From: Thalassobaculum sp965228445 | GTDB lineage: Bacteria > Pseudomonadota > Alphaproteobacteria > Thalassobaculales > Thalassobaculaceae | Assembly: GCA_965228445.1 (NCBI GenBank) | Contig: OZ245813.1 | Coordinates: 1,302,001-1,366,000, forward strand | DNA: 64,000 bases | Reading direction: 5' to 3' | Part shown: one piece after another, positions 35,264 to 43,899 of the stretch | How positions within the stretch are numbered: the first letter of the stretch is position 1 | Layout of the letters: each line of letters opens with the position of its first letter | The notes under the pieces: generated by a model | The model's database searches: none | The model's input: the letters and a program-made list of their open reading frames with translations, nothing else | Told to the model about the DNA's origin: nothing | Position numbers and translations under genes: made by a program

Positions 35264-35320
35264 GATCCGAAGACCCGCCTTGTCAACATTCCCCCTTCAC
35301 CCCAACGCCGGTTATACGCC

Positions 35321-36214
35321 ATGAAACTCGCTGTTCACGACCGCTACGACTACATCCCCCTGGACGACCGCTCGGTCTATGACTGGCCCGGCGGCAAGCG
35401 TCTGGCCGTGTGCTTCTGCAACAACATCGAGGTGTTCTCCTTTCTGGAGGGTCTGGGCACGGACAGCACGGTGATCGGCGCGCCGCAGACCACGCGCAAC
35501 TTCGCCTGGCGCGACTACGGCAACCGGGTCGGCCAGTGGTACATGTTCGACCTGTTCGAGGAGTTCGGCGTCCCGGCCTCGCACAACCTGAACGCGTTGC
35601 TGATGGAGCACTGCCCGCAGATCGGCGAGAAGATCAAGGCACGGGGCGACGAGGTGGTCGGCCACGGCCGCACCAATGCCGAGCGCCAGGACGTGCTGGA
35701 CGAGGCCGGTGAGGCCAGGCTGATCAAGGAGACCACGGATACGCTTGCGGACTTCTTCGGGACCCAGCCCAAGGGCTGGCTCGGCCCGTATCTGGCGCAG
35801 ACCCCGGTGACCCTCGATCTGCTGGACGAGGCCGGCTACGACTACGTGATGGACTGGCCGGCCGACGACCAGCCGTTCTGGATGCGCACCCGCAAGGGAA
35901 GGATCCTGTCGGTCCCCTACTCCATCGAGCTGAACGACAGCCCGGCCATGGTGTTCCGCCAGCATTCCGGCGAGGAGTTCGAGCGGATGATGATCGACCA
36001 GTTCGACGAGATGCTGCTGCAGTCGAGGAAACGGCCGCTGGTCTATACCGCCGTGCTGCATCCCTTTGTGGTCGGCCAGCCGTTCCGCCTGCGGGCCCTG
36101 CGCCGGGCGATGGCGCACATCCTCAATCACCGCGACGACATCTGGGTGACGACGCCCGGCGAGATCGCCAAATACTGCGCCGGTCTGCCGGAGGGGACCA
36201 TCCCGGGGTCGTGA
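35321..36214 (+). CDS. PuuE-like polysaccharide-deacetylase-fold hydrolase (copy 3)
   Basis: 297 residues, paralogous to the genes at 17876 and 18778. ATG 35321 gives an N-terminus (MKLAVHDRYDYIPLDDRSVY) matching the paralogues. Shared blocks: FCNNIEVFSFLEG in the TFDDG position, RDYGNRVGQWYMFDLFEEFG, GDEVVGHGRTNAERQ, and YVMDWPADDQPFWM. Cytoplasmic. Controlled with the divergent amidohydrolase operon by operator site 3. A cyclic imide or ureide ring-opening role is inferred from family context only. Confidence 0.85.
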   Translation: MKLAVHDRYDYIPLDDRSVYDWPGGKRLAVCFCNNIEVFSFLEGLGTDSTVIGAPQTTRNFAWRDYGNRVGQWYMFDLFEEFGVPASHNLNALLMEHCPQIGEKIKARGDEVVGHGRTNAERQDVLDEAGEARLIKETTDTLADFFGTQPKGWLGPYLAQTPVTLDLLDEAGYDYVMDWPADDQPFWMRTRKGRILSVPYSIELNDSPAMVFRQHSGEEFERMMIDQFDEMLLQSRKRPLVYTAVLHPFVVGQPFRLRALRRAMAHILNHRDDIWVTTPGEIAKYCAGLPEGTIPGS

Positions 36215-36277
36215 GGGAGCCCGGTGTGGGTTCGGGGCGTGACTTAGGAGGAGACGCGAGATACTCGCTCCGCCCCT

Positions 36278-36356
36278 CCCGTCATCCTGACGCACATCAG
36301 GATCAAGCTCCCAGCGGCAGTGCACCGCAGATCCTGACGTGCGTCAGGATGACGGG
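36278..36356. repeat. 79-bp palindromic intergenic element, copy 2 (inverted)
   Basis: Inverted repeat arms 36278-36304 and 36330-36356 with one mismatch. The 25-base centre, read on the reverse strand, matches that of the copy at 31663-31741 at most positions, so the two copies lie in opposite orientation and bracket the genes 31766-36214. Confidence 0.8.
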
Positions 36357-36392
36357 CTGAGGAGACCGCACCGGCCCCCATCCAAACTTCCT

Positions 36393-36491
36393 GACCTCGC
36401 CCTGAGCAGCTCCGTCAGGAGCGTGTCGAAGGGCCGGGCATCACGCGGTGGCCCTTCGACACGCCCCGATGGGGCTGCTCAGGGCGAGGTC
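36393..36491. repeat. Nested inverted repeat, alphaproteobacterial intergenic type
   Basis: Outer arms GACCTCGCCCTGAGCAGC (36393-36410) and its complement (36474-36491), inner arms CGTGTCGAAGGGCC (36422-36435) and its complement (36450-36463). The GTGTCGAAGGGC/GCCCTTCGACAC core is a familiar intergenic repeat of proteobacteria. It lies between the converging PuuE-like and amidase genes and probably terminates both. Confidence 0.72.
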
Positions 36492-36507
36492 GGTGGGGGT
36501 TAGGTGG

Positions 36508-37839
36508 TTACCCCGCCGGTACCCGCACCTTGCCGTGCCACGGGTCCACGACCGGGGCCACCGCCGCCGCGACGTCGAGCAGGGCGTCGTCGCCGTGCCG
36601 GAAACCGACGAGCTGAACGCCGATCGGCAGCCCCGTCGGCCCGTCGCCGGCCGGCACGCCGACCACCGGCAGATGCAGTAAAGTCCATAGCGAGTTGAAG
36701 ACCGAGTTGCCGGTGCTCTCCAGCCCCGCATCCGCCTCGCCGGTCGCGCCGAAGGTCAGCACCGCGTCATACCCGCGGAAATGCCCTTCATAGGCCACGC
36801 GCAGATGGGCGGCGTAGTCCTGGGCCGCCTTCAGGGTCAGGGGCGTGATGCCGGTGCGGTACTCGGCGATACCGCGCAGGGTGTCGTGCAGGTCGTCGCC
36901 CCGGGTCATCAGCGCCGGCAGGAAGGCCGCCCGGCCCTCGCCGCGCATGATCGTGTCCTTGGCGTCGTCGATCTCGGCGAAGGAGGCCGGCAGCTCCAGC
37001 CGCTCCACCACCGCACCCGCCGCTTTCAGCGCCGCGGCCGCCCGGGTCAGAACATCCAAGGCACCGTCGCGGGCCTTGTCGGCATAGGGCGTGTGGCAGA
37101 GCGCGATGCGCAGGGAGGACACGTCGCGCTTGCCCCCTGTCTGCTCCGCGATGCCGCTCGCCGCCGCCACCAGGCGCAGGTCCTGCACCGAGCGGGCGTA
37201 CCAGCCGATCGTGTCCAGGCTCGCGGCGAACAGCTTTGCGCCCTCCCGGCTGACGACACCCCAGGTCGGCTTCAGCGCATAGGTGCCGCAGTAGGAGGCC
37301 GGGCGCATGACCGAGCCGCCCGTCTGGGTGCCGAAGCTGATCGGCACATGCAGGTCGCCGACCGCCGCCCCCGAGCCGCTGGAGGAGCCGCCGGCGGTAT
37401 GGGTCAGCCGGTGCGGGTTCACCGTCTTCGGCAAATGCCCCAGGGCGGCGAACTCCACCGTGTCCAGCTTGCCGAGAACGATCGCCCCCGCCGCACGCAT
37501 GAGCGCCACGCAGCCGGCATCGTCCACCGGCACCCGGCCCTGATGCAGGGGAGAGTTGTGAGTGCCGGGCATGCCGGCGACGTCGATCACGTCCTTGATG
37601 GCGATCGGAATACCGTGCAGCGGGCCGCGCACTTTCCCGGCCGCGCGCTCCGCGTCCAGCCGCTTCGCCTCCGCCATCGCGCCGGCGCGTTCGACATGCA
37701 GCCAGGCGCGGACGACGGGTTCGCGGGCGTCGATGCGGGTCAGAACGCTGGTCAGCAGGTCGACGGCTGTGAGAGTGCCTTGCGCCATGGCGGCGGCGGC
37801 CTCACCGGCCGTCAGGCGGTAGGGGTCGGATACGGTCAC
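36508..37839 (-). CDS. Amidase (amidase-signature family)
   Basis: 443-residue serine amidase. The Ser-cisSer-Lys triad is visible: Lys in GIPIAIKDVIDVAGMPGTHN (near 80), the glycine/serine stretch THTAGGSSSGSGAAVG (near 150), and the nucleophile in ISFGTQTGGSVMRPASYCG (near 175). Family members hydrolyse amides, carbamates and allophanate. No transamidosome gatBC genes are near, and the protein is shorter than GatA, so a catabolic amidase is likelier. It lies next to, but outside, the palindrome-marked operons. Confidence 0.9.
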   Translation of the reverse strand: MTVSDPYRLTAGEAAAAMAQGTLTAVDLLTSVLTRIDAREPVVRAWLHVERAGAMAEAKRLDAERAAGKVRGPLHGIPIAIKDVIDVAGMPGTHNSPLHQGRVPVDDAGCVALMRAAGAIVLGKLDTVEFAALGHLPKTVNPHRLTHTAGGSSSGSGAAVGDLHVPISFGTQTGGSVMRPASYCGTYALKPTWGVVSREGAKLFAASLDTIGWYARSVQDLRLVAAASGIAEQTGGKRDVSSLRIALCHTPYADKARDGALDVLTRAAAALKAAGAVVERLELPASFAEIDDAKDTIMRGEGRAAFLPALMTRGDDLHDTLRGIAEYRTGITPLTLKAAQDYAAHLRVAYEGHFRGYDAVLTFGATGEADAGLESTGNSVFNSLWTLLHLPVVGVPAGDGPTGLPIGVQLVGFRHGDDALLDVAAAVAPVVDPWHGKVRVPAG

Positions 37840-37940
37840 GTCGGGAGCCTCGTCTTCGGAGATGAGGTCCGATCATGGGGCGGGCGGCGGGGCACAGGCA
37901 AGACGCCGCGTGCCCCAGCAGTTCCACGGGTCCGAGACCG

Positions 37941-40202
37941 TTACGACCCGGCGTCGCCCTTGCGGTGCGGCTTCTTCTTCGGCTTGTCGGTGCCGAGCCG
38001 GGTCTTCGCCGGATGCGGCTTGCCGAATTTCTTGCCTCCCGGCTTGCCCCCACTTGGCTTGCCGCCGAACTTCTTGCCTCCGTCCTTGAAGCCGCCCTTG
38101 GCGTCGCCGTCCTTGCCCTTCCAGGGCTTCTTCGGCGCGGGAGCGCGGTCTTCCGCGGTGGCCAGCGGCGTCGCGTCCACAGGGCCGCCGACATCGCGGG
38201 CCGGCGTCTGGTCGCGGCGGCGCTTCAGCGGACGCTCGGCCGGGTTCACGGTCTCGCGCTTGAAGCTCGGCGCCTCGCGACGGCGCTTCTCCCCGAATGA
38301 GCGGTCCGATTTCGGCGCCTCGGCCGGTGCTGCGGCGACCTGTGCTGCGGCGGCCGGTTCAGGGGCGGGAACCGGCGCCGGCGCGGCCACGGTCTCTTGC
38401 TTGGGCGCCGCCGCGCGCAGGGTACCCTGCGGCTTCGGCTTGCGCGGGGCACGGTCGGGACGGTCTCCGCGATCAGCGCGCTCGGCACGGTCGACGCGAT
38501 CGGGCCACTTCTTGCGCGGTGAGGGAGCCGGTTCGGCCGGCACGCCGTCGATCCGGTCGACGGTGATGCTCTTCTCGATCTTGCGGCTCGGCCCCACCGC
38601 CTCCAGGAACGCGTCGGCGGCCTGCGGATGCAGCTCCACATGGGTCTCATTCTCGTGGATGCGAATCGCGCCCACGTGGTTCTTGGTCAGGTTGCCGGCC
38701 CGGCACAGCATCGGCAGCAGCCAGCGCGGCTCGGCACTGTGGTGGCGGCCGACCGACAAGCGCACCCAGGTGCCGCTGTCGAAATCGCCCGGACGCTTGC
38801 CGCCTCGGTCGCCCCGATCCCGCTCCGGTCGCGGCCCGCGATCGTCCCGGCGGCCACGGTCCGGCCGCTCGTGTCGCTCGCCGGCGGCGGGACCGTCCAG
38901 CAGTTCCTCCGGCGCGGTCAGCCCGGCCATGTGCTTGCGCAGGAAGGCGATGGCGACCGCGTTGGCGTCGTACTTGCCGAGCAGCTCCGCGGCGAAGGCC
39001 TGCTCCTCCTCGGTGGTCTCCCCGGTGAGGTCGGCATCCTCCAGGATCCGTTGCCGGTCGAGCGCCAGGACCTCGTCGGCCGAGGGCGGCTTGCCCCAAC
39101 TCGCCTTGATGTTGGCGTTGTTCAGCAGCCGCTCGGTATGGCGGCGGCGCGGATAGGGCACGATCAGCGCCGAGATGCCCTTGCGTCCTGCCCGACCGGT
39201 GCGCCCACTGCGGTGCAGGAGGGATTCCGGGTTCTTCGGCAGGTCGGCGTGGATCACCAGTTCCAGGTTCGGCAGGTCGATGCCGCGCGCCGCCACGTCG
39301 GTGGCGATGCAGACCGAGGCCCGGCCGTCGCGCAGCGCCTGCAGCGCGTGGGTGCGCGCGCCCTGGTTCAGTTCGCCCGACAGCGCCACCACCGACAGGC
39401 CGCGGTTGGTGAAGCGGCTGGTCAGGTGGTTCACCGTGGCGCGGGTGCCGCAGAACACGATGGCCGATTTCGGATTGGCGTGGCGCAGCACGTTGATGAT
39501 CGCGTTCTCGCGGTCGGTCGGCGCGCAGGTCAGGGCCCGGTACTCGATATCGCCGTGCTGACGGCTCTCGCTCGCCGTGGTCAGGCGCACCGCGTCGCGC
39601 TGGTAGCGCTTGGCCATGGATGCGATGGTCGGCGGCACGGTGGCCGAGAACATCAGAGTGCGGCGGGTCTCGGGCGCGGACTGCAGGATGAACTCCAGAT
39701 CCTCGCGGAAGCCGAGATCGAGCATCTCGTCGGCCTCGTCCAGGACAACGACCTTCATGGCCGACATGTCAAGGGAGCCGCGCTCGATATGGTCGCGCAG
39801 GCGGCCCGGGGTGCCGACGACGATATGAGCACCACGCTCCAGCGCCGCGCGCTCGGTGCGCATGTCCATGCCGCCGACGCAGGACGCCACGGAGGCGCCG
39901 GCGAATTCATACAGCCAGCCGAGTTCGCGCTTCACCTGCAGGGCGAGCTCGCGGGTCGGCGCCACCGCCAGGGCGATCGGCAGGTCGGCGCGCTCCAGCC
40001 GCTCGGCACCCTCCAACAGGGTCGGCGCCATGGCGATGCCGAAGGCCACGGTCTTGCCGGAGCCGGTCTGGGCGGACACCAGCGCGTCGCGGCCGTTCAT
40101 TTCCTCGCCAAGAACGGCCTGCTGCACGGGGGTCAGCGTCTCGTATCCGCGCTTCGCCAAAGCCTGGGCAAGCGCAGGAACAACGCCGTCGATTTCCGTC
40201 AT
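37941..40202 (-). CDS. DEAD-box ATP-dependent RNA helicase with DbpA-like and basic C-terminal regions
   Basis: 753 residues. The helicase core has the Q-motif region (LTPVQQAVL), Walker A AQTGSGKT at 44-51, PTRELALQ, VLDEADEMLDLGF, SAT, and HRSGRTGRAGR. A DbpA-like RNA-binding domain (about 490-560: GTWVRLSVGRHHSAEPRWL, then VELHPQAADAFLEAV) follows, and the last 170 residues are a low-complexity Lys/Arg/Pro/Gly tail (GGKKFGGKPSGGKPGGKKFG). Layout resembles CsdA/DeaD, involved in ribosome assembly and cold-stress RNA remodelling. Monocistronic; about 180 bases of leader separate it from the next gene. Confidence 0.93.
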   Translation of the reverse strand: MTEIDGVVPALAQALAKRGYETLTPVQQAVLGEEMNGRDALVSAQTGSGKTVAFGIAMAPTLLEGAERLERADLPIALAVAPTRELALQVKRELGWLYEFAGASVASCVGGMDMRTERAALERGAHIVVGTPGRLRDHIERGSLDMSAMKVVVLDEADEMLDLGFREDLEFILQSAPETRRTLMFSATVPPTIASMAKRYQRDAVRLTTASESRQHGDIEYRALTCAPTDRENAIINVLRHANPKSAIVFCGTRATVNHLTSRFTNRGLSVVALSGELNQGARTHALQALRDGRASVCIATDVAARGIDLPNLELVIHADLPKNPESLLHRSGRTGRAGRKGISALIVPYPRRRHTERLLNNANIKASWGKPPSADEVLALDRQRILEDADLTGETTEEEQAFAAELLGKYDANAVAIAFLRKHMAGLTAPEELLDGPAAGERHERPDRGRRDDRGPRPERDRGDRGGKRPGDFDSGTWVRLSVGRHHSAEPRWLLPMLCRAGNLTKNHVGAIRIHENETHVELHPQAADAFLEAVGPSRKIEKSITVDRIDGVPAEPAPSPRKKWPDRVDRAERADRGDRPDRAPRKPKPQGTLRAAAPKQETVAAPAPVPAPEPAAAAQVAAAPAEAPKSDRSFGEKRRREAPSFKRETVNPAERPLKRRRDQTPARDVGGPVDATPLATAEDRAPAPKKPWKGKDGDAKGGFKDGGKKFGGKPSGGKPGGKKFGKPHPAKTRLGTDKPKKKPHRKGDAGS

Positions 40203-40384
40203 TTCATGTCTTTCGGGTGCCTGCGATCGGCCGGTCGGGAAATGGATCTTTCCAGGCGGGATCGGCAGTCCTGCGCTACCGGGCGCAGGGTCGTGTCAAA
40301 GCGGCGCGCACCATATGCCGCAGCGCGGCAAATGTACAGCTTTGCGTCTTCTGTATTGCTGGCCGGGCAGGCACCCGAAAGCCG

Positions 40385-40633
40385 TCAGTTGTTCCGCAGG
40401 GCCTTCACGAGCTGCGGCTTGTTCATATCGGAGCGGCCCTCGATGCCGACTTCCTGGGCGCGTTTGTAGAGTTCGTCCTTGGTCCGCTCCTCGTAGGGAT
40501 CGGCCTTGCCGCCCTTTTTCGAGGCGCCCTTGGCGTTGGCGATGCGCGCCGCCTTCTCCTTGCTGGCGCCCTCCTCGCGCAGGGCCTCGTAGGTCTCGTT
40601 GTCTTTAACGCTCGGGCCGTGCTTCTTGGCCAT
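40385..40633 (-). CDS. Small basic protein with Rho-N/SAP-like C-terminus
   Basis: 82 residues, rich in Lys and Glu. The N-terminal half AKKHGPSVKDNETYEALREE is typical of a short family of conserved hypothetical proteins in soil and marine proteobacteria; the C-terminal half (TKDELYKRAQEVGIEGRSDM plus KPQLVKALRNN) looks like a Rho N-terminal or SAP-type helix-turn-helix that binds nucleic acid. AGGAGGAC lies just upstream of ATG 40633. Function unknown; DNA or RNA binding is inferred. Confidence 0.78.
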   Translation of the reverse strand: MAKKHGPSVKDNETYEALREEGASKEKAARIANAKGASKKGGKADPYEERTKDELYKRAQEVGIEGRSDMNKPQLVKALRNN

Positions 40634-40722
40634 GTCAGTCCTCCTAGGGTATCGCCCCTTCGCTGGAGGAACGCGGCGGCGGGTCCGCAGTTGCGCGAGA
40701 CGGCTGCGGAAAGTGCGGCCTC

Positions 40723-42183
40723 TCAGGAAAGTGAGGCGGCGATCCGCTCTATGCCCTCGGCAATGCGGGCCGACGGAATCGAGGAATAGGCCAGCCGGTA
40801 GAACTGCACATTGCCGTCGGCCGGGTCGAAGAACGCCTGGCCCGGCTCGATCAGCACCCCCTGTTTGCGCAGCGACAGGGCCAGTTCGGTTGTGTTCACG
40901 CCCTCGGGCGCCTTCATCCAGAAGCTCGACCCGCCGAAGGCCCCTGCCCCGGCGACCTCCAGCCCGCAGTCGCGGATCGCCTTGTCCATGACCGCCCGGC
41001 GCCGGCCATAGGCCTTGCCGACCCGGTTCAGCATGCTGTCGTGATAGCCGCGCGACAGGAAATAGGCGGTGGTGCGCTGCAGGCTGCCCGGCGGGTGCCG
41101 CATGACGATGGAGCGCAGCCCTCGTGCCTCGCGGATGAAGGCGGGCGAGCCGACGATGTAGCCGAGGCGCAGGCCCGGAAACAGCGACTTGGAGAAGGAG
41201 CCGATATAGACGACCGATCCGGCGCGATCGAGCGACTTCAGCGCCGGGGTCGGCTGCTTGGCGAAGGACATCTCGAACTCGTAATCGTCCTCCACCAGCA
41301 CGAAACCCCGCTCGGCCGAGCGGGTCAGCAGGTGCTGGCGCCGCTCCATGGGCATCGTGGTGTTGGTCGGGCACTGGTGGCTGGCGGTGGTGAAGACCAC
41401 GCCCGCCTCCTCCGGAATGCGCTCCGGCGGTAGGCCGTCGGCATCCACGTCGATCGGGATCACCGGACAGTTGATGTGCTGCAGGACCTCGCGCAGGCCG
41501 GGATAGCACGGGTTTTCGATCACCGCTGTACGGCCCCGGCTCAGCAGGAGCTGGGCACACATCCAGATCGCATTCTGGGCGCCGAGGGTCAGCAGCACCT
41601 CGTCCTGCTGGGCCGAGATGCCCCGGCGCGGCAGGACGTTGCGCACGATGTATTCGATCAGCTTGGGATCGTCCTGCTCGTAGGTATCCGAGGTGACCGC
41701 CTCGAAATCCCGCAGCCCGTGCGCCTCCAGCGCGCAGCGCCGCCAGTTGTGGTGATCGAACAGGGTCGGGTCGGGCTGGCCGTAGATGAACGGGAACTCG
41801 TACTCGCGCCAGTTCGGCGGCCGCACCAGCAGGTGCAGATGCCCGGCATAGCGGTCGCCCAGCACCCTGTTCCAATCGAACAGCTCGCCCGGATCGGTGT
41901 TGGTCAGCTTGTAATGGGGCGGCAGCGGCGCGTTCTCGGAGACGAAATAGCCCGAGCGTCCGCGCGCCACCAGGTATTCGGTCGCCACCAGCTCGGCATA
42001 GGCCAAGGTGACGGTGATCCGGCTGATGCCGAGCCGCACCGCCAGTTCGCGGCTGGACGGCATCTTCTCGCCGGGCAGGAAGCGGCCGGCCAGGATGCCC
42101 TGGCTGACCATCTGCTGGATCTGCTGCTGCAGCGTGCCGTCGAACCCGGGTTCGAGGTGGAACTGCGTCGCCTGGATCCCCAT
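40723..42183 (-). CDS. tauR: MocR-type regulator, TauR-like
   Basis: 486-residue GntR/aminotransferase fusion. Residues about 15-85 form the winged helix (GEKMPSSRELAVRLGISRIT), the rest a fold-type I aminotransferase-like domain with PLP lysine 332 in GSFSKSLFPGLRLGY and a VEDDYEFE segment near 298. In Rhodobacter capsulatus a MocR protein, TauR, activates tpa and xsc for taurine use. Here the gene lies 20 bases downstream of a tpa-type aminotransferase gene on the same strand, opposite tauABC, which makes TauR the best reading. It likely senses taurine through PLP. Confidence 0.83.
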   Translation of the reverse strand: MGIQATQFHLEPGFDGTLQQQIQQMVSQGILAGRFLPGEKMPSSRELAVRLGISRITVTLAYAELVATEYLVARGRSGYFVSENAPLPPHYKLTNTDPGELFDWNRVLGDRYAGHLHLLVRPPNWREYEFPFIYGQPDPTLFDHHNWRRCALEAHGLRDFEAVTSDTYEQDDPKLIEYIVRNVLPRRGISAQQDEVLLTLGAQNAIWMCAQLLLSRGRTAVIENPCYPGLREVLQHINCPVIPIDVDADGLPPERIPEEAGVVFTTASHQCPTNTTMPMERRQHLLTRSAERGFVLVEDDYEFEMSFAKQPTPALKSLDRAGSVVYIGSFSKSLFPGLRLGYIVGSPAFIREARGLRSIVMRHPPGSLQRTTAYFLSRGYHDSMLNRVGKAYGRRRAVMDKAIRDCGLEVAGAGAFGGSSFWMKAPEGVNTTELALSLRKQGVLIEPGQAFFDPADGNVQFYRLAYSSIPSARIAEGIERIAASLS

Positions 42184-42203
42184 CGCGCTCCCTGCTTTTG
42201 GCC

Positions 42204-43592
42204 TCAGCCCTTGCCGAACACAGCCTCGATCGCGTTGCCGATGGCGTCGGAGATCTGGTCGATCTCCTGCGGCGTGGCGATCAGCGCCGGGGCGAGGCAG
42301 AGGGTGTTGTTCAACCCTTCCAGCGACCGGCTGGTCATGCCGATGATGACGCCGTTGGACAGGCAGTGGCCGACCACGGCCTGCACCTTGAACTCCTCGG
42401 CCGGGGCGCGGGTCTCGCGGTCGGCGACCAGCTCCACGCCGCAGAGCAGGCCCTTGCCGCGCACCTCGCCGATGGCCGGCAGCGTGTCCTGCAGGGCGCG
42501 CAGGTTGCCCATCAGCCGGTTGCCCATGGCGGTGGTGTTCGCCAGCAGGCCCTCGTCCTCGATGATCCGCATGTTCTCAAGCGCCGCCGCCGGGCCGGAG
42601 GTGCAGCCGCCGAAGGTGGAGATGTCGCGGAAATAGCCGAGCGGATCAGCCGCGTCGTCCTTGAACAGGTCGAAGATCTCTTCCGTCGTCACCGTGCAGG
42701 AGATCGCGGCGTAGCCCGACGCGACCCCCTTGGCCATGGTCACGAAGTCCGGCTTCACGCCGTAATGCTGGTAGCCGAACCACTCGCCGGTGCGGCCGAC
42801 GCCGCAGACCACCTCGTCCAGGTGGATCAGCACGCCGTACTTGGTGCAGATCTCCTGCACCCGCTCCCAGTAGCCTTCCGGCGGGGTGATGATGCCGCCG
42901 CCGGCGGTGATGGTCTCCAGGCAGATCGCGCCGACCGTGTCCGGCCCCTCGCGCAGGATCACCTCCTCGATCGCGTCGGCCGCCCGCTCGCCGTAATTCT
43001 CGATGGCGCCGTATTGGCTGCGGTATTCCAGGCAGTGCGGGACCATGACGAAGCCCGGGGTGAACGGGCCGTACTGGGCCTGGCGCTGCGGCTGGCCGGC
43101 GGCGGAGAGCGCGGTGATCGTCGTGCCGTGGTAGTCGCGCTCGCGGTATAGGATCTTGTACTTCTTGCCGCCGTGATGACGCTGCGAGATCTGCCGCACC
43201 ATCTTGAAGACCTTCTCGTTCGCCTCCGACCCGGAGTTCGAATAGAAGACCCGGCTCATGCCCGGCATCTTCGAGATCAGCCGCTCGGCGAAGCGCGCGC
43301 CGGGGACCGAGCCGACCGTGTTGGCGAAATAGTTCATCTTCACGAGCTGGTCGCGCACTGCGTCGGCGATGGTCTCGCGCCCGTAGCCCACATTGACCGT
43401 CCACACACCGCCGGAGACCGCGTCCAGGGACTCCTTGCCCGCGGCGTCCCAGACCTTCATGCCGCGACCCTCGACGATGACCCGCGGGTCGGCCGTCTCC
43501 AGCGCCTTGTGCTGCATCAGATGATGCCAGACATGCGCCTTGTCGGCGGCGACGACATCGGACAGGTCATTCTCGAGATGGGTGGTAGCCAC
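42204..43592 (-). CDS. tpa: Taurine-pyruvate aminotransferase
   Basis: Class III PLP aminotransferase, 462 residues, converting taurine and pyruvate to sulfoacetaldehyde and alanine. N-terminal AHVWHHLMQHKALE is characteristic of Tpa. PLP contacts: VFYSNSGSEANEKVFKMVR (116 onward), YRERDYHGTT, HLDEVVCGVGRTGEWFGY with Asp259, and lysine 288 in TMAKGVASGYAA. GTG 43592 is preferred (GGAGG ten bases upstream) over an in-frame start at 43637. Divergent from tauABC and followed by tauR. The next enzyme, sulfoacetaldehyde acetyltransferase (xsc), is not in the window. Confidence 0.86.
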   Translation of the reverse strand: MATTHLENDLSDVVAADKAHVWHHLMQHKALETADPRVIVEGRGMKVWDAAGKESLDAVSGGVWTVNVGYGRETIADAVRDQLVKMNYFANTVGSVPGARFAERLISKMPGMSRVFYSNSGSEANEKVFKMVRQISQRHHGGKKYKILYRERDYHGTTITALSAAGQPQRQAQYGPFTPGFVMVPHCLEYRSQYGAIENYGERAADAIEEVILREGPDTVGAICLETITAGGGIITPPEGYWERVQEICTKYGVLIHLDEVVCGVGRTGEWFGYQHYGVKPDFVTMAKGVASGYAAISCTVTTEEIFDLFKDDAADPLGYFRDISTFGGCTSGPAAALENMRIIEDEGLLANTTAMGNRLMGNLRALQDTLPAIGEVRGKGLLCGVELVADRETRAPAEEFKVQAVVGHCLSNGVIIGMTSRSLEGLNNTLCLAPALIATPQEIDQISDAIGNAIEAVFGKG

Positions 43593-43899
43593 GGCGTCTT
43601 GTCCTCCGGAACTGGCGCCTGCACAGAATTTAGTCAAATTAGCGCGCCCAGAGCCTAATTTGCACAGTCCATCGCCAAATTATAGGGCCAGGAAGACATT
43701 ACACATAAGTCCAGACGACTGCACCCTCTTGCCGAGCCCGAGCTGACCACCGTAGCGTTATTTTTGCACTGCAGCACACACGGCGCCGGCGGCAGGTCCG
43801 GCGCCGGAACAGGGGCCGCCGCGGGCCGGCCGCCGTCGCACCGTTCGGATCGGTGACGGGCGCGCCGCAGGCCTCCGGCGCAACAAGAAAGAGAAAATC
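43593..43899. other. Divergent tpa/tauA regulatory region
   Basis: A 307-base gap, AT-rich near 43621-43720, between tpa (reverse) and tauA (forward). It holds the candidate TauR repeats annotated separately and AT-rich blocks suitable for two promoters. No open frame or RNA gene is apparent. A GC-rich stretch at 43785-43880 precedes tauA. Confidence 0.6.
43663..43714 (-). promoter_or_regulatory. Candidate TauR-type direct repeats
   Basis: On the reverse strand (tpa sense) three similar decamers occur: CTGGACTTAT (43714-43705), CTGGCCCTAT (43691-43682) and ATGGACTGTG (43672-43663). CTGGACTTAA-like direct repeats are reported as the TauR target in Rhodobacter. Spacing here is 23 and 19 bases, about two helical turns. 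Degenerate, so tentative. Confidence 0.4.

Noticed and set aside
36278..36491. CRISPR-like array or small RNA made of the clustered repeats
   Set aside because: The repeats are inverted pairs of two unrelated families without regular spacers; they look like intergenic palindromic elements and terminators.
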